Below, one piece after another: positions 33,696 through 43,000 of a stretch of DNA of 64,000 bases. The stretch covers positions 496,001-560,000 of the forward strand of contig JMMB01000007.1 in the NCBI GenBank assembly GCA_000686145.1, in the 5' to 3' direction. The translations under genes were made by a program, and so were the position numbers. Positions within the stretch are counted from its first letter, which is position 1. Every line of letters starts with the position of its first letter. Source of the stretch: Peptostreptococcaceae bacterium VA2 (lineage in GTDB: Bacteria; Bacillota; Clostridia; Peptostreptococcales; Peptostreptococcaceae). The notes beneath the pieces were generated by a model. That model did no database searches, was not told the DNA's origin, and was given only the letters and a program-made list of their open reading frames with translations.

Positions 33696-34262
33696 ATGAA
33701 ACAAGTACTTGTGTTGAGAGATTTAGAATGTATAAAAGCTATTGCACATCCTCGCAGAATTGATATTCTAAAAACATTTAACAAATCGCCTTTATCAGCG
33801 AAACAGTTATCACAATTATTAGATGAGCCTCATGCTAAGATTAACTATCATATAAAAACTCTTTATAAGGTGGGTATATTAGAGTTGGTAGAGGAAAAAG
33901 TAAAATCAGGAATAGTGGAAAAGTATTATTACCCAAAAGCAAAAAATATAGTAATAGGAAAAAAAGTGCTCGATTTTTCTTTAGAAAAAGAACAAAAATC
34001 GGAAAAATTATGCATATCTAAATTTGAAAACATAAGTGAATTATTTTATTATGCGGCAGAGGAAGAAAAATTATCAAGTGATAGTATTGTTGACTATAAT
34101 AAAATTTCTTTAAGCTTAGATGAAATTAATGATCTAAAAAACATTATGAGATCAAAAATAGATGAAATTTTAAAATCGAGACAAAATATAGATATAGATG
34201 AAGAATATAATATAGCTCTTTTGACTATACCTATGTTAGAAAAAAAAATATTTAATGTATAA
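33696..34262 (+). CDS. ArsR-type winged-helix transcriptional regulator
   Basis: A 188-residue DNA-binding protein. The winged helix occupies about 8-85 (IAHPRRIDILKTF, SAKQLSQLLDEPHAKINYHIKTLYKVGILELVEE, then the wing VEKYYYPKA). The C-terminal half is acidic and helical and may be a dimer or effector domain. No ArsR metal-binding Cys pair is seen. It has a perfect-consensus promoter and its own terminator. Targets are unknown. Confidence 0.85.
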   Translation: MKQVLVLRDLECIKAIAHPRRIDILKTFNKSPLSAKQLSQLLDEPHAKINYHIKTLYKVGILELVEEKVKSGIVEKYYYPKAKNIVIGKKVLDFSLEKEQKSEKLCISKFENISELFYYAAEEEKLSSDSIVDYNKISLSLDEINDLKNIMRSKIDEILKSRQNIDIDEEYNIALLTIPMLEKKIFNV

Positions 34263-34296
34263 TAAGTGTCAACTTTTGTTGATACTTATTTTTTTG
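34261..34296 (+). terminator. intrinsic terminator
   Basis: AATAAGTGTCAAC/GTTGATACTTATT with a four-base loop, followed by T7. Confidence 0.88.
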
Positions 34297-34347
34297 GGTA
34301 TAATTAAATAATATAAACAATTAATAAAACATAAAAGGAGAATATAC

Positions 34348-35184
34348 ATGTTAGTAATAGGACCGCATATATCGATAGCTAAAGGATATAAAAAAGCAGC
34401 AGAAGTTGCGATAGAAATAGGAGCAAATACATTCCAATTTTTTAGCAGAAACCCAAGAGGAGGAAATGCTAAGGCGTTTGAAGAAAAAGATATAGCTAAA
34501 TTTCAAGAAATAAGAAAAGCAAATAACTTTGGACCTTTATTAGCTCATGCACCTTATACTATGAATTTAGGTGGAGCTAAAGATGAAGTATATGAGTTTG
34601 CTAGAAGAGTTATAAAAGAAGATATAGAGAGAATGGAATTTTTAGGAGTTGAGTATCTATGTTTCCACCCAGGAAGTCACGTTGGAGGAGGCGTTGATTT
34701 TGGAATCGATAGAATAGTTAATGCACTTAATGAATCTATAAAGGGTGATGAGAAAATAACTATACTTCTTGAAACTATGTCTGGAAAAGGAACTGAAATC
34801 GGGTTTGAATTTGAACATCTTAAAAGAATAATAGATAGAGTAGAACACAGTGAAAGAATGGGAGTATGCTTAGATACATGTCATATTTTTTCAGCAGGAT
34901 ATGATATAGTAAATGACTTGGATGGAGTTTTAGAAGAATTTGATAAGATAGTTGGATTAGATAAATTAAAAGCAATACACCTTAATGATAGTATGATGCC
35001 ATTTGGAGATAAAAAGGATAGACATTCTGTAATCGGAGAAGGTAAAATAGGATTAGATGCAATAATTAACTTTATGACGCATCCAAGCATAAGTCATCTT
35101 CCATTTTTCTTAGAAACACCACTTGAAGAAGAAGGTCATAAAAGAGAAATAAAAATGATAAAAGATATATTAAAAAGCAAGTAA
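34348..35184 (+). CDS. nfo: endonuclease IV (AP endonuclease)
   Basis: Cuts the phosphodiester 5' to abasic sites in base excision repair. It has 278 residues, the standard Nfo length. The trinuclear zinc TIM barrel is complete: [89 protein letters not shown] and FFLETP. AAAGGAG before the ATG. Followed 32 bases later by an aldo/keto reductase gene. Confidence 0.97.
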   Translation: MLVIGPHISIAKGYKKAAEVAIEIGANTFQFFSRNPRGGNAKAFEEKDIAKFQEIRKANNFGPLLAHAPYTMNLGGAKDEVYEFARRVIKEDIERMEFLGVEYLCFHPGSHVGGGVDFGIDRIVNALNESIKGDEKITILLETMSGKGTEIGFEFEHLKRIIDRVEHSERMGVCLDTCHIFSAGYDIVNDLDGVLEEFDKIVGLDKLKAIHLNDSMMPFGDKKDRHSVIGEGKIGLDAIINFMTHPSISHLPFFLETPLEEEGHKREIKMIKDILKSK

Positions 35185-35216
35185 AAATATATTTCAAATA
35201 GTTAGGTGGGGAAATA

Positions 35217-36212
35217 ATGAGATTATTAGGAAAAACTAATATGAATATTAAAAGAGTCGGATTTGGTGGAATACCTATACAAAGAATTACTCAAGATGAC
35301 ACATTTAAAGTAATTGACGAACTAGAAAAGCAAGGAATAAATTTTATAGATACAGCAAGAGGATATACTGTAAGTGAAGAGTATATAGGTAATGCACTAA
35401 AGGGAAAAAGGGATAAATTCTTTATAGCTACTAAAAGTATGTCTAGAGATTATGAGGGTATGAAAAATGATATACAAATAAGTTTATCAAATCTTAAAAC
35501 CGATTGTATTGATTTGTATCAAATTCATAACCTTAAAAGTGAAGAGTATGATACTATATTTGATGATAATAGAGCCTATAAAGCATTATTAGAAGCTAAA
35601 AAATCTGGAAAAATAAAACACATAGGCATAACTAGCCATAGCTTAGAGACGATGAAAAAAGTAGTAGAAGATGATAAATTTGCTACAATTCAATTTCCAT
35701 ACAATATAGTAGAAGACCAAGCAGATGAAGTATTTAGAAAAGCGAATGAAAGAGGCATAGGAGTTATTGTTATGAAGCCTTTAGCAGGAGGGGCACTAGA
35801 TGATGCTACTTTAGCTATAAAATATATACTTTCAAAAGATTATATAGATGTTGCTATACCAGGTATGGATAGCATTGAACAAGTAAATCAAAATGTCTCT
35901 GTACTAGAAGACTTACAACTGACAAAGTCTGATAATGATAAAATACAAGAGATAAGAAATAGTTTAGGAAAAAGATTTTGTAGAAGATGTGAATATTGCC
36001 TACCATGCCCTGTAGGAGTAAATATACCTACAAACTTTTTATTAGAAGGATATTATACTAGATATAATTTAAAAGAATGGGCAGTAGAAAGATATGAAGC
36101 AATAAGCGGAAAAGCAAATGAATGTATAAATTGTGGATTATGTGAGACTAAATGTCCATATGAACTTCCTATTAGAGACATGTTAAAAGATGTAGCAGCA
36201 AAACTTGGATAG
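35217..36212 (+). CDS. aldo/keto reductase with C-terminal 4Fe-4S domain
   Basis: A 331-residue oxidoreductase. An aldo/keto reductase barrel comes first (about 1-265): GFGGIPIQRI, the Asp-Tyr pair in FIDTARGYTVSE, a Lys in FIATKSM and a His in YQIHNL. A ferredoxin-like tail follows, with cysteine clusters CRRCEYCLPCP and CINCGLCETKCP. The fused Fe-S clusters suggest electron transfer from ferredoxin rather than NADPH alone. Substrate unknown. GTGGGG precedes the ATG. Confidence 0.9.
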   Translation: MRLLGKTNMNIKRVGFGGIPIQRITQDDTFKVIDELEKQGINFIDTARGYTVSEEYIGNALKGKRDKFFIATKSMSRDYEGMKNDIQISLSNLKTDCIDLYQIHNLKSEEYDTIFDDNRAYKALLEAKKSGKIKHIGITSHSLETMKKVVEDDKFATIQFPYNIVEDQADEVFRKANERGIGVIVMKPLAGGALDDATLAIKYILSKDYIDVAIPGMDSIEQVNQNVSVLEDLQLTKSDNDKIQEIRNSLGKRFCRRCEYCLPCPVGVNIPTNFLLEGYYTRYNLKEWAVERYEAISGKANECINCGLCETKCPYELPIRDMLKDVAAKLG

Positions 36213-36244
36213 TGTAGAATTATAAAATTAAAAAAGATAATAAT

Positions 36245-36289
36245 AAATAGAACTTAATAATTACATTAGTAATTATTAAGTTCTATTTA
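36245..36289. terminator. long terminator hairpin
   Basis: AATAGAACTTAATAATTA with TAATTATTAAGTTCTATT, about 19 pairs around CATTAG. A/T tails allow use by both converging genes. Confidence 0.85.
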
Positions 36290-36297
36290 TTTGAAAA

Positions 36298-36315
36298 TGT
36301 CACGCTAGCGTGACA
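36298..36315. repeat. 18-bp perfect palindrome TGTCACGCTAGCGTGACA
   Basis: An uninterrupted palindrome, markedly GC-richer than its surroundings, between the terminator and the RusA-like gene. It is not followed by a T run, so a protein-binding site is more likely than a terminator. Confidence 0.7.
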
Positions 36316-36335
36316 TAAAGTACAAAGAAAATTAA

Positions 36336-36740
36336 TTATATTGGGTCGATGCTATAAGATACATTATATTTAGAAAGTGGATAAAGTTCTATCTCAACAC
36401 GTGGATTTTCTTTATCTATGAAATCAAACAATAAAACTGGTTTGAGCTGTTTATCATTTTTTATAATGCCACTTTTTTCAATACCATCACATATACTTTT
36501 AGGGTAATTGTGTAAATCTCCCATACGTTTATCAGGGAAATATAATTTTAGTATCATAATTAAATCTTCTGTAATAGTATCACCATCATATTGCTGATTT
36601 ATAAAACCTGCAATCATATTTTCATAAGCTAAATATTTAGAATGTTTACCGCTTGATGGCATCCATGCCTGACCGTGAATATTATGAAGTTTGAAATTGG
36701 ATTTACTTATAGGTCTACCTGGTATTACTAATTTAATCAA
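36336..36740 (-). CDS. RusA-family Holliday junction resolvase-like protein
   Basis: A 134-residue protein. The RusA pattern is recognisable: an N-terminal strand IPGRPISKSNF, then GDLHNYPKSICDGIEKSGIIKNDKQL, corresponding to the acidic D-x-D/N-x-x-K...D...DD catalytic region. One usual Asp is replaced by His (DLHN instead of D-x-DN), so activity is uncertain. RusA genes are normally carried by prophages; no other phage gene lies nearby, so this looks like a stray or domesticated copy. The start is TTG with AAGGATGGTG upstream on the minus strand. Confidence 0.75.
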   Translation of the reverse strand: MIKLVIPGRPISKSNFKLHNIHGQAWMPSSGKHSKYLAYENMIAGFINQQYDGDTITEDLIMILKLYFPDKRMGDLHNYPKSICDGIEKSGIIKNDKQLKPVLLFDFIDKENPRVEIELYPLSKYNVSYSIDPI

Positions 36741-36804
36741 ATTATCACCATCCTTACACCTTAGTTATTATAAATCTAATGAGAGATTAATGAAAGGATA
36801 TTTT

Positions 36805-37710
36805 ATGAACAAAAACGAATTAAAAGAATTTTGTGCATCGTTAGGATTAAAATGTGTAGGCATAACAAATGTTAAAGTAGATAAAAATTTAGAAAGAGTA
36901 GTAAAGCGTAGATTATCAAATGGACATGTAACTGGAATGGAAGAAAAAGTAATAGAAAAAAGAATAAATCCAAGATATACAATGGAAAATGCAGAATCTA
37001 TAATAGTATGTGCATTTCCATATTATACAGGAGAAAAAGAAGATTCTAATTTATCTAAGTATTGTTATGGAAAAGATTATCACATTGTAGCAAAGAATAG
37101 CCTGCAAAAAATATGTGATTTTTTAGACTTAAATATTAAAGGATTTGAATACAAAATGTTTGTAGATAATGGTCCATTGGTAGACAGAAACTTAGCGTAT
37201 AAGTCAGGTATAGGGTATTTTGGTATAAATAATAACATAATAACAGATGAATATGGTTCATATGTTTTTATAGGATATATTATAAACAATTATGAGTTCT
37301 ATCCTGATGAACCCTTACCAAAAACATGTATAAAATGTGGCAAGTGTGTAGAATATTGTCCGGGAAATGCTCTTTTAGGAAATTTTGAGATGGACCCTAA
37401 GAGATGCTTATCTTATTTAACACAAAAGAAAGAAGAATTATGTGATGAAGAAATAAAAATATTAACAAGTGGTAAGAGTATATTTGGATGTGATATATGC
37501 CAAGATATATGCCCCCATAATAAAAATATATCTAAGACTGATATAGTAGAATTTATGGATGACATAATATATAGATTAGAGTATGAAGAAATTAATGATA
37601 TATCAAATAAAGAATTTAAGAGAAGATATGGAGATAGAGCCTTTAGTTGGAGAGGGAAAAATATAATAAAGAGAAATTTAGAGTTACTAAAAGAGAAGTC
37701 TGATGACTAA
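36805..37710 (+). CDS. queG: tRNA epoxyqueuosine reductase
   Basis: Last step of queuosine synthesis: reduces epoxyqueuosine in tRNA to queuosine using cobalamin and two 4Fe-4S clusters. From ATG 36805 (GAAAGGA upstream) it has 301 residues. Frame upstream to 36691 runs through the opposite-strand gene and is not coding. Seen are INPRYTMENAESIIVCAFPYY, DNGPLVDRNLAYKSGIGYFG, and cluster motifs CIKCGKCVEYCP and CDICQDICPHN. The C-terminal HEAT-like extension of longer QueG forms is absent, as usual in Firmicutes. Divergent from the RusA-like gene. Confidence 0.93.
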   Translation: MNKNELKEFCASLGLKCVGITNVKVDKNLERVVKRRLSNGHVTGMEEKVIEKRINPRYTMENAESIIVCAFPYYTGEKEDSNLSKYCYGKDYHIVAKNSLQKICDFLDLNIKGFEYKMFVDNGPLVDRNLAYKSGIGYFGINNNIITDEYGSYVFIGYIINNYEFYPDEPLPKTCIKCGKCVEYCPGNALLGNFEMDPKRCLSYLTQKKEELCDEEIKILTSGKSIFGCDICQDICPHNKNISKTDIVEFMDDIIYRLEYEEINDISNKEFKRRYGDRAFSWRGKNIIKRNLELLKEKSDD

Positions 37711-37733
37711 TAAGTCAAAGGCTTCTTTTTTAT
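37694..37733 (+). terminator. terminator overlapping the queG stop
   Basis: GAAGTCTGATGACT/AGTCAAAGGCTTC stem with internal mismatches, then T6. Confidence 0.65.
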
Positions 37734-37847
37734 ATTCTCAATAAAACAATAATTTAGTGAACTACAATAACATTTTATTTCTATTCTATCAACATATACA
37801 AGCTATTACACATAGAATGTAAAAAAGAAAAGAAGGGGGAGAGGTTT

Positions 37848-40091
37848 ATGTTAACGTATAAAAATACATCTGAAATAGAACCTCTAGAAAGCATATTAGG
37901 TCAAAAAAGAGCTATTGATGCAATGGAGATAGGATTAAAAATTGATAACCCTGCCTATAACATATACTTAGCTGGAGAATCAGGAACAGGTAAAACAACA
38001 TACGCTATTAAAGCATTGAAAAAATATGCATCCCAAAAAAGTGCACATAAAGATTGGTGCTATGTATATAATTTTGAACATCCTAGAGAGCCTGCTGTGA
38101 TTGGTCTTGAAAAAGGATTAGGAAAAGTATTTAAAAAAGACATAGAAAAACTTATAGAAACACTTCTAGATGAATTAAAAGATACATTTGAAAGTGAAGA
38201 TTTTGAGATAGGAAAAAATCAACTTATTGATGATTATGAAATACAAAAAGATGCTTTATTGAAAAAAATAAAAAAATATGGAGAAGAAAAAGGATTTAAA
38301 TTAAAAAATAGTAAAGTAGGCATGGTATTTATACCTATAAAAAGTGAAGATAAAGATGATAGTTATGAAGATAGTGAAGAATTCTATAAAGTAAAACGAG
38401 AATTAGAAAACATGGCAATTCAAGTGGTTTATAAAATAAGAGATGTAGAAGATGCAGCAAAAGAGGCATTGTTAGAACTAGAAGAAGAAGTTGCTAAATT
38501 TGTAATTGATCCCTATATACAATCTTTAACTGAAAAATATGAAGAATATAATAAAGTGAAAATATATTTAACTAATATGAAAAAAAATATATTAGAGTAT
38601 GTGTACTTATTTTACATGGATGAAGAAGAATTAAAAGATAAGTATGACAAAGATCACTTTTTAAAATATAAAGTAAATCTGTTTGTTGATAATGATAGCG
38701 ATAAAAATAATTCAACTGCGCCTATAATTGTTGAAATGAATCCGAATCCATCTAATTTATTTGGTAAAGCAGAATATGATTATTATAATGGAAATGTAAA
38801 AACTGATTTTACGAAGCTAATACCAGGGGCAGTACACAAGGCTAATGGGGGTTATTTAGTCTTATACGTAGATCAGTTATTAAGATATGGATTATCTTGG
38901 GATATATTAAAAAGAACAATTCAATCCAGAAAAATAAGTGTAGAGACCCAAACATCTATAAAACCAGAAAGTATACCTATAGATATGAAAGTTATTTTAA
39001 TAGGAAATAACTATACGTATAACTTATTATATAATTATGATGCTGATTTTAATAAATATTTTAAGATATTTGTTGATTTCGATGATGAAATGGATAAAAA
39101 TGAATGCAATAAAGATGGTATAGCTAGATTTATAGCATCACAATGTAATAGAAATAACCTTAAACACTTTACTTACAATGCAGTAAAAGAGGTTATTAAG
39201 CTTAGTACAAAAATAACAGGAGATAACTATAAACTTTCAACTCAATTTAATAAGATATTAGAAATTGTTGTAGAAGGAGATGCATATGCAACTATTAGAG
39301 GTGTTGAATATGTTGACAAAGAGGATATAAAAAAGGCAATAGATGAAAGAAGAAAAAGATTAAGTAAAATAGAAAGTAAGATAGATGAATCATTAGAAAA
39401 GGGATTTACGCTAATGGAAACGAAAGGTCGTAGAGTTGGAGTTATAAACGGATTATCTGTATTAAATATGGGAGAATATTCTTTTGGAAGACCATCAAGA
39501 ATAACAGTAACGACTAGCCCAGGAAGTAAAGGAATAGTTAATATAGAAAGAGAAGTGAATATGAGTGGACCTATTCACAACAAAGGTGTATTGATATTAG
39601 GTGGATATATATCAGAAAACTTTGCCCAAGAATTTCCTTTATCAATAAATGCTTATATTTGTTTTGAACAAAACTATGGTGGTGTAGATGGAGATAGTGC
39701 AACCGGTGCTGAATTATATGCTTTAATATCATCAATAAGTAAGATACCTCTAAAGCAAAATATAGCAGTAACAGGTTCTATGAATCAAAAAGGAGAGGTA
39801 CAGGTTGTAGGGGGGATAGTTGAAAAAGTAGAAGGTTTTTACTCAATTTGTAAAAGAAAAGGATTAAGTGGAAATCAAGGTGTAATAATTCCAAAAAATA
39901 ATAGAAGAAACCTAGTTTTAAGTGATGAAGTAAATGAAGCTATTGAAAATGGTGAATTTAAAATTTATGAAATTGATAGAATAGAAGAAGCACTTGAAAT
40001 TTTAACAGATATGAAATTTGAACAAATTAAGAAAATAACAACAGAAAAATTGCGTGAATTTAGCAATATACAAAATAAAATAAAAGAATAG
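37848..40091 (+). CDS. Lon-like ATP-dependent protease (AAA_32/LonB type)
   Basis: A 747-residue cytosolic AAA protease without a LAN substrate-binding domain or transmembrane insert. The P-loop GESGTGKTT is at residues 44-52. A charged coiled-coil insert (about 100-250) follows, with the second ATPase part and NPNPSNLFG after it. The Lon serine protease domain is at about 560-735, with the catalytic Ser in DGDSATGAEL and the Lys in GGIVEKVEGFY. This is the clostridial Lon-related protease family, distinct from LonA. A GGGGGAGAGG ribosome site precedes the ATG. Single gene with terminators on both sides. Confidence 0.92.
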   Translation: MLTYKNTSEIEPLESILGQKRAIDAMEIGLKIDNPAYNIYLAGESGTGKTTYAIKALKKYASQKSAHKDWCYVYNFEHPREPAVIGLEKGLGKVFKKDIEKLIETLLDELKDTFESEDFEIGKNQLIDDYEIQKDALLKKIKKYGEEKGFKLKNSKVGMVFIPIKSEDKDDSYEDSEEFYKVKRELENMAIQVVYKIRDVEDAAKEALLELEEEVAKFVIDPYIQSLTEKYEEYNKVKIYLTNMKKNILEYVYLFYMDEEELKDKYDKDHFLKYKVNLFVDNDSDKNNSTAPIIVEMNPNPSNLFGKAEYDYYNGNVKTDFTKLIPGAVHKANGGYLVLYVDQLLRYGLSWDILKRTIQSRKISVETQTSIKPESIPIDMKVILIGNNYTYNLLYNYDADFNKYFKIFVDFDDEMDKNECNKDGIARFIASQCNRNNLKHFTYNAVKEVIKLSTKITGDNYKLSTQFNKILEIVVEGDAYATIRGVEYVDKEDIKKAIDERRKRLSKIESKIDESLEKGFTLMETKGRRVGVINGLSVLNMGEYSFGRPSRITVTTSPGSKGIVNIEREVNMSGPIHNKGVLILGGYISENFAQEFPLSINAYICFEQNYGGVDGDSATGAELYALISSISKIPLKQNIAVTGSMNQKGEVQVVGGIVEKVEGFYSICKRKGLSGNQGVIIPKNNRRNLVLSDEVNEAIENGEFKIYEIDRIEEALEILTDMKFEQIKKITTEKLREFSNIQNKIKE

Positions 40092-40124
40092 TTTTATCAA
40101 ATAATTTAATGGGTAAAAATAAGA

Positions 40125-40163
40125 AGAAAGCAAAAATAATATAATTTTTTGCTTTCTTTTTTA
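40125..40163 (+). terminator. intrinsic terminator of the Lon-like gene
   Basis: AGAAAGCAAAAA pairs with TTTTTTGCTTTCT and is followed by T6. The rest of the gap to 40288 is featureless AT-rich DNA. Confidence 0.8.
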
Positions 40164-40288
40164 ATTTAATACACCTTATATAAAAAAAATAAGAAAAAAT
40201 TACATAATTATGATAATAAAATTTGTTATATATTGTTGAATATGAAGGATAATATATTAATAAAACAAATTTTAAAAGGGGAGTTATT

Positions 40289-40933
40289 ATGAAAGATATT
40301 AATAAAATATTAGATGTGCTAGAAGAGACTTATCCAGATGCGAAATGTGAGTTAAACTACACTACACCATTTGAACTTTTAATAGCAACAATATTATCTG
40401 CACAATGTACAGATGTTAGGGTAAATAAAGTAACTGAAAGTTTATTTGAAAAATATAACACACCTAAAGCTTTTGCAAAACTAAGTATAGAAGAAATTAG
40501 TGAAGAAATAAAAAGTTGCGGTCTTTATAAAAGTAAATCTCAAAAAATAAAAGAAACATCTCAAATACTATTAAATGATTACAATGAAGAAGTGCCTAAT
40601 GATTTAGAAGAATTGATAAAATTACCTGGGGTTGGAAGAAAAACTGCTAATGTAGTGCTTAGCAATGTATTTAATGTAGATGCTATAGCAGTTGATACCC
40701 ATGTATTTAGAGTTTCAAATAGAATAGGCATAGTAAATACTAAAACACCAGAAAAAACTGAATTTGAACTAATGGATGCGATACCAAAAAATAGATGGTC
40801 TCATGCTCATCATCTTTTGATTTTTCATGGAAGGAGGATTTGTAAAGCAAGAAAGCCTGAATGTGAAATTTGCCCTATAAAAAATGATTGTAATTACTAT
40901 AAAGAAGGGAATGACAACGGTGAGACGACTTAA
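40289..40933 (+). CDS. nth: endonuclease III
   Basis: Bifunctional DNA glycosylase/AP lyase removing oxidised pyrimidines. It has 214 residues. The helix-hairpin-helix LPGVGRKTANVV carries the catalytic Lys, the catalytic Asp is in VDTHVFRVSNR, and the 4Fe-4S motif is C-x6-C-x2-C-x5-C at the C terminus (CKARKPECEICPIKNDC). AAAGGGGAG precedes the ATG. Its 3' end overlaps the start of the VanW gene, so the two are co-transcribed. Confidence 0.97.
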   Translation: MKDINKILDVLEETYPDAKCELNYTTPFELLIATILSAQCTDVRVNKVTESLFEKYNTPKAFAKLSIEEISEEIKSCGLYKSKSQKIKETSQILLNDYNEEVPNDLEELIKLPGVGRKTANVVLSNVFNVDAIAVDTHVFRVSNRIGIVNTKTPEKTEFELMDAIPKNRWSHAHHLLIFHGRRICKARKPECEICPIKNDCNYYKEGNDNGETT

Positions 40934-42266
40934 AATAATGGCAGTAGTATTGTCAGTAGGAATCTTTTTTTTAGGAAACACAAGTTTAGTACAAGCTACA
41001 AATAAAGAAGGCACAATACACAAAAATATTTCAATAGAAAACATTGATGTTTCAGGATTAACCAAACAAAAAGCCCAAGAAAAAATTGAAACCTTTATCA
41101 ATGGTAATAGTAAAATTAGTTTTTCTAGCAATGGTAAAATTTATAACCTAGATATGAATGATATAGGTGTAGTTTATAAAATAAATGAAAGTGTAGAAAA
41201 AGCATATAACCTAGATAGAAGTAAAGACATAATTTTAAATATTAAAACAAAAATAAACTTAGATTTAGGTGAACATATAAATGTTAATATAGAAAAAAAA
41301 ATTAATGAACATAAAATTAATGAATATATTAATTTTATTAAAAATGATATAAAAAAAGAGCCAATAAATGCAACTATTAAATTAGATAAAGATACATTAA
41401 CTTATGGAAAAGAGGAATATGGGTTAGACTTAGATGACAGCAGATTTAAAAATATAATAATTAATAAAATTAATGAAATAAATTATGATAAAGCAGAAAT
41501 CCCTACATTAATAGTTAAGCCAAAATATATATATGATGATTTATGCAAGGTGAATTCAATTTTAGGAACTTATGAGACAAATTTTAATCCTAAATCTTTA
41601 AATAGGGTTAATAATATACAAGTTAGTGCAAATACAATAAATAATATATTATTAAACCCAAATGAAGAATTTTCATTTAACTCATATGTGAAAACAAAAG
41701 AAGTTACAAATAAATTTAAGAAGGCTCCAGTTATAATAAATGGAAAATTAGAACCAGGATTAGGTGGAGGTATATGTCAAGTTTCAAGCACTTTATATAA
41801 TGCGGCGCTTTATGCAGGTCTTCAAATAACAAATGTTAGGAACCATAGTATTCCAAGTGTATATATACCAAAAGGGAGAGATGCTACTATTGCTAGTGGA
41901 GATGTGGATTTAAAATTTAAAAATAATTTTCAAAATCCTATATTTATTGTTCAAAAAGTAAATGGAAATAAAATTATTTCTACAATCTATGGAAGTGAAG
42001 AATATAAAAAAGAAATTGAAATAGTAACAGAAATAGTTAAATGTATACCATATAAAGTAAAAATAAAAAATAGCAAGGAATTATACAAAGGAGAAAAAGC
42101 TGTATATCAAAGAGGAATAGATGGTTATAAAATAAATACTTTTAGAATGTATAAAGATCAAACAAAAGAACTTATACACGAAAGCTATTATCCTCCTATG
42201 GATAAAATAATAATAAATGGAATTAAAGAAAAGAACAATGATGAATTTAAAGAACAAATTGTATAA
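40920..42266 (+). CDS. VanW-family secreted/cell-envelope protein
   Basis: An exported protein with an N-terminal signal peptide (RRLKIMAVVLSVGIFFLGNTSLVQA). The best start is GTG 40920, nine bases after AAGAAGGGA and 14 bases inside nth (448 residues); ATG 40911 lies too close to that site. The first half has two PG_binding_4-like repeats (IENIDVSGLTKQKAQEKI; later a matching segment), and the VanW domain is C-terminal (about 225-345) with the FNPKSLNRVNNIQ, EFSFNSY, GLGGGICQVSSTLYNAAL and NHSIPSVYIPKGRDATI motifs. VanW proteins are linked to the cell wall; the activity is not established. Confidence 0.88.
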   Translation: MRRLKIMAVVLSVGIFFLGNTSLVQATNKEGTIHKNISIENIDVSGLTKQKAQEKIETFINGNSKISFSSNGKIYNLDMNDIGVVYKINESVEKAYNLDRSKDIILNIKTKINLDLGEHINVNIEKKINEHKINEYINFIKNDIKKEPINATIKLDKDTLTYGKEEYGLDLDDSRFKNIIINKINEINYDKAEIPTLIVKPKYIYDDLCKVNSILGTYETNFNPKSLNRVNNIQVSANTINNILLNPNEEFSFNSYVKTKEVTNKFKKAPVIINGKLEPGLGGGICQVSSTLYNAALYAGLQITNVRNHSIPSVYIPKGRDATIASGDVDLKFKNNFQNPIFIVQKVNGNKIISTIYGSEEYKKEIEIVTEIVKCIPYKVKIKNSKELYKGEKAVYQRGIDGYKINTFRMYKDQTKELIHESYYPPMDKIIINGIKEKNNDEFKEQIV

Positions 42267-42271
42267 GACAT

Positions 42272-42312
42272 AAAGTCTCCTACTACATAACGTTGGTAGG
42301 AGATTTTGATTT
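42272..42312 (+). terminator. intrinsic terminator after the VanW gene
   Basis: AAAGTCTCCTAC pairs with GGTAGGAGATTTT; T-rich tail. The remaining leader to 42487 shows no further structure. Confidence 0.75.
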
Positions 42313-42487
42313 TTATATAAATGCATAAATATAAGTTTTTTAAAGTGAGTTTTTAGAAAAGTGATTTTCTGTTATAATTATAAATGAGAAATATTAGAAT
42401 GTAAAATAATTAAACTTTACATATTTAAGTTTGATTTAAACAAAATAAACGTAATGATTTATTTACAAAATGATAAGGAGAATAGAT

Positions 42488-42958
42488 ATGGCATTAAATG
42501 TAGTTTTAGTAGAACCAGAAATACCTCAAAATACTGGAAATATAATAAGAACTTGTGCAGCGACAGGAACAACATTGCACTTAGTAAGACCGTTAGGATT
42601 TTCACTTGAGGATAAATATTTAAAAAGAAGTGGACTTGACTATTGGGATATAGCGAATATACAGTACTATGATAGTTTTGAAGAAGTGGTACAAAAAAAC
42701 CCAGACGGAAAATTCTTCTTTTCAACTACAAAAGTTAATCAATCACATTCAGATGTAGAGTTTGTTGAAAATTCATTTATAGTATTTGGAAAAGAAACAA
42801 AAGGATTACCTGAGACATTAATAAACGAAAACTTAGAAACTTGTATAAGAATACCTATGATAAATATTGAAAAAGCTAGATCATTAAATTTATCAAACTC
42901 AGTTGCTATAGTTGTATTTGAAGCATTGAGACAATTAGGATATCCAAATATGAGATAA
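42488..42958 (+). CDS. trmL: tRNA (cytidine/uridine(34)-2'-O-)-methyltransferase
   Basis: SPOUT methylase for the wobble ribose of tRNA-Leu. From ATG 42488 (AAGGAG upstream) it has 156 residues, the typical TrmL size. The N-terminal block is VVLVEPEIPQNTGNIIRTC. The SPOUT knot at the C-terminal end reads FGKETKGLPE, IRIPM and SLNLSNSVAIVVFEALRQ. The gene follows the VanW terminator, and degV follows 42 bases later with its own ribosome site. Confidence 0.94.
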   Translation: MALNVVLVEPEIPQNTGNIIRTCAATGTTLHLVRPLGFSLEDKYLKRSGLDYWDIANIQYYDSFEEVVQKNPDGKFFFSTTKVNQSHSDVEFVENSFIVFGKETKGLPETLINENLETCIRIPMINIEKARSLNLSNSVAIVVFEALRQLGYPNMR

Positions 42959-43000
42959 TCCCAATTATCCTGAATATAGTTTAATAAGGGGGCATGTGTA

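Noticed and set aside
36245-36740. Prophage remnant around the RusA-like gene
   Set aside because: A single phage-type gene between conserved core genes, with no integrase, attachment repeats or other phage genes; kept only as a possible domesticated gene.
36691-36804. Upstream extension of queG from 36691
   Set aside because: It overlaps the opposite-strand RusA-like gene and lacks a ribosome site; ATG 36805 has GAAAGGA and the family N terminus.
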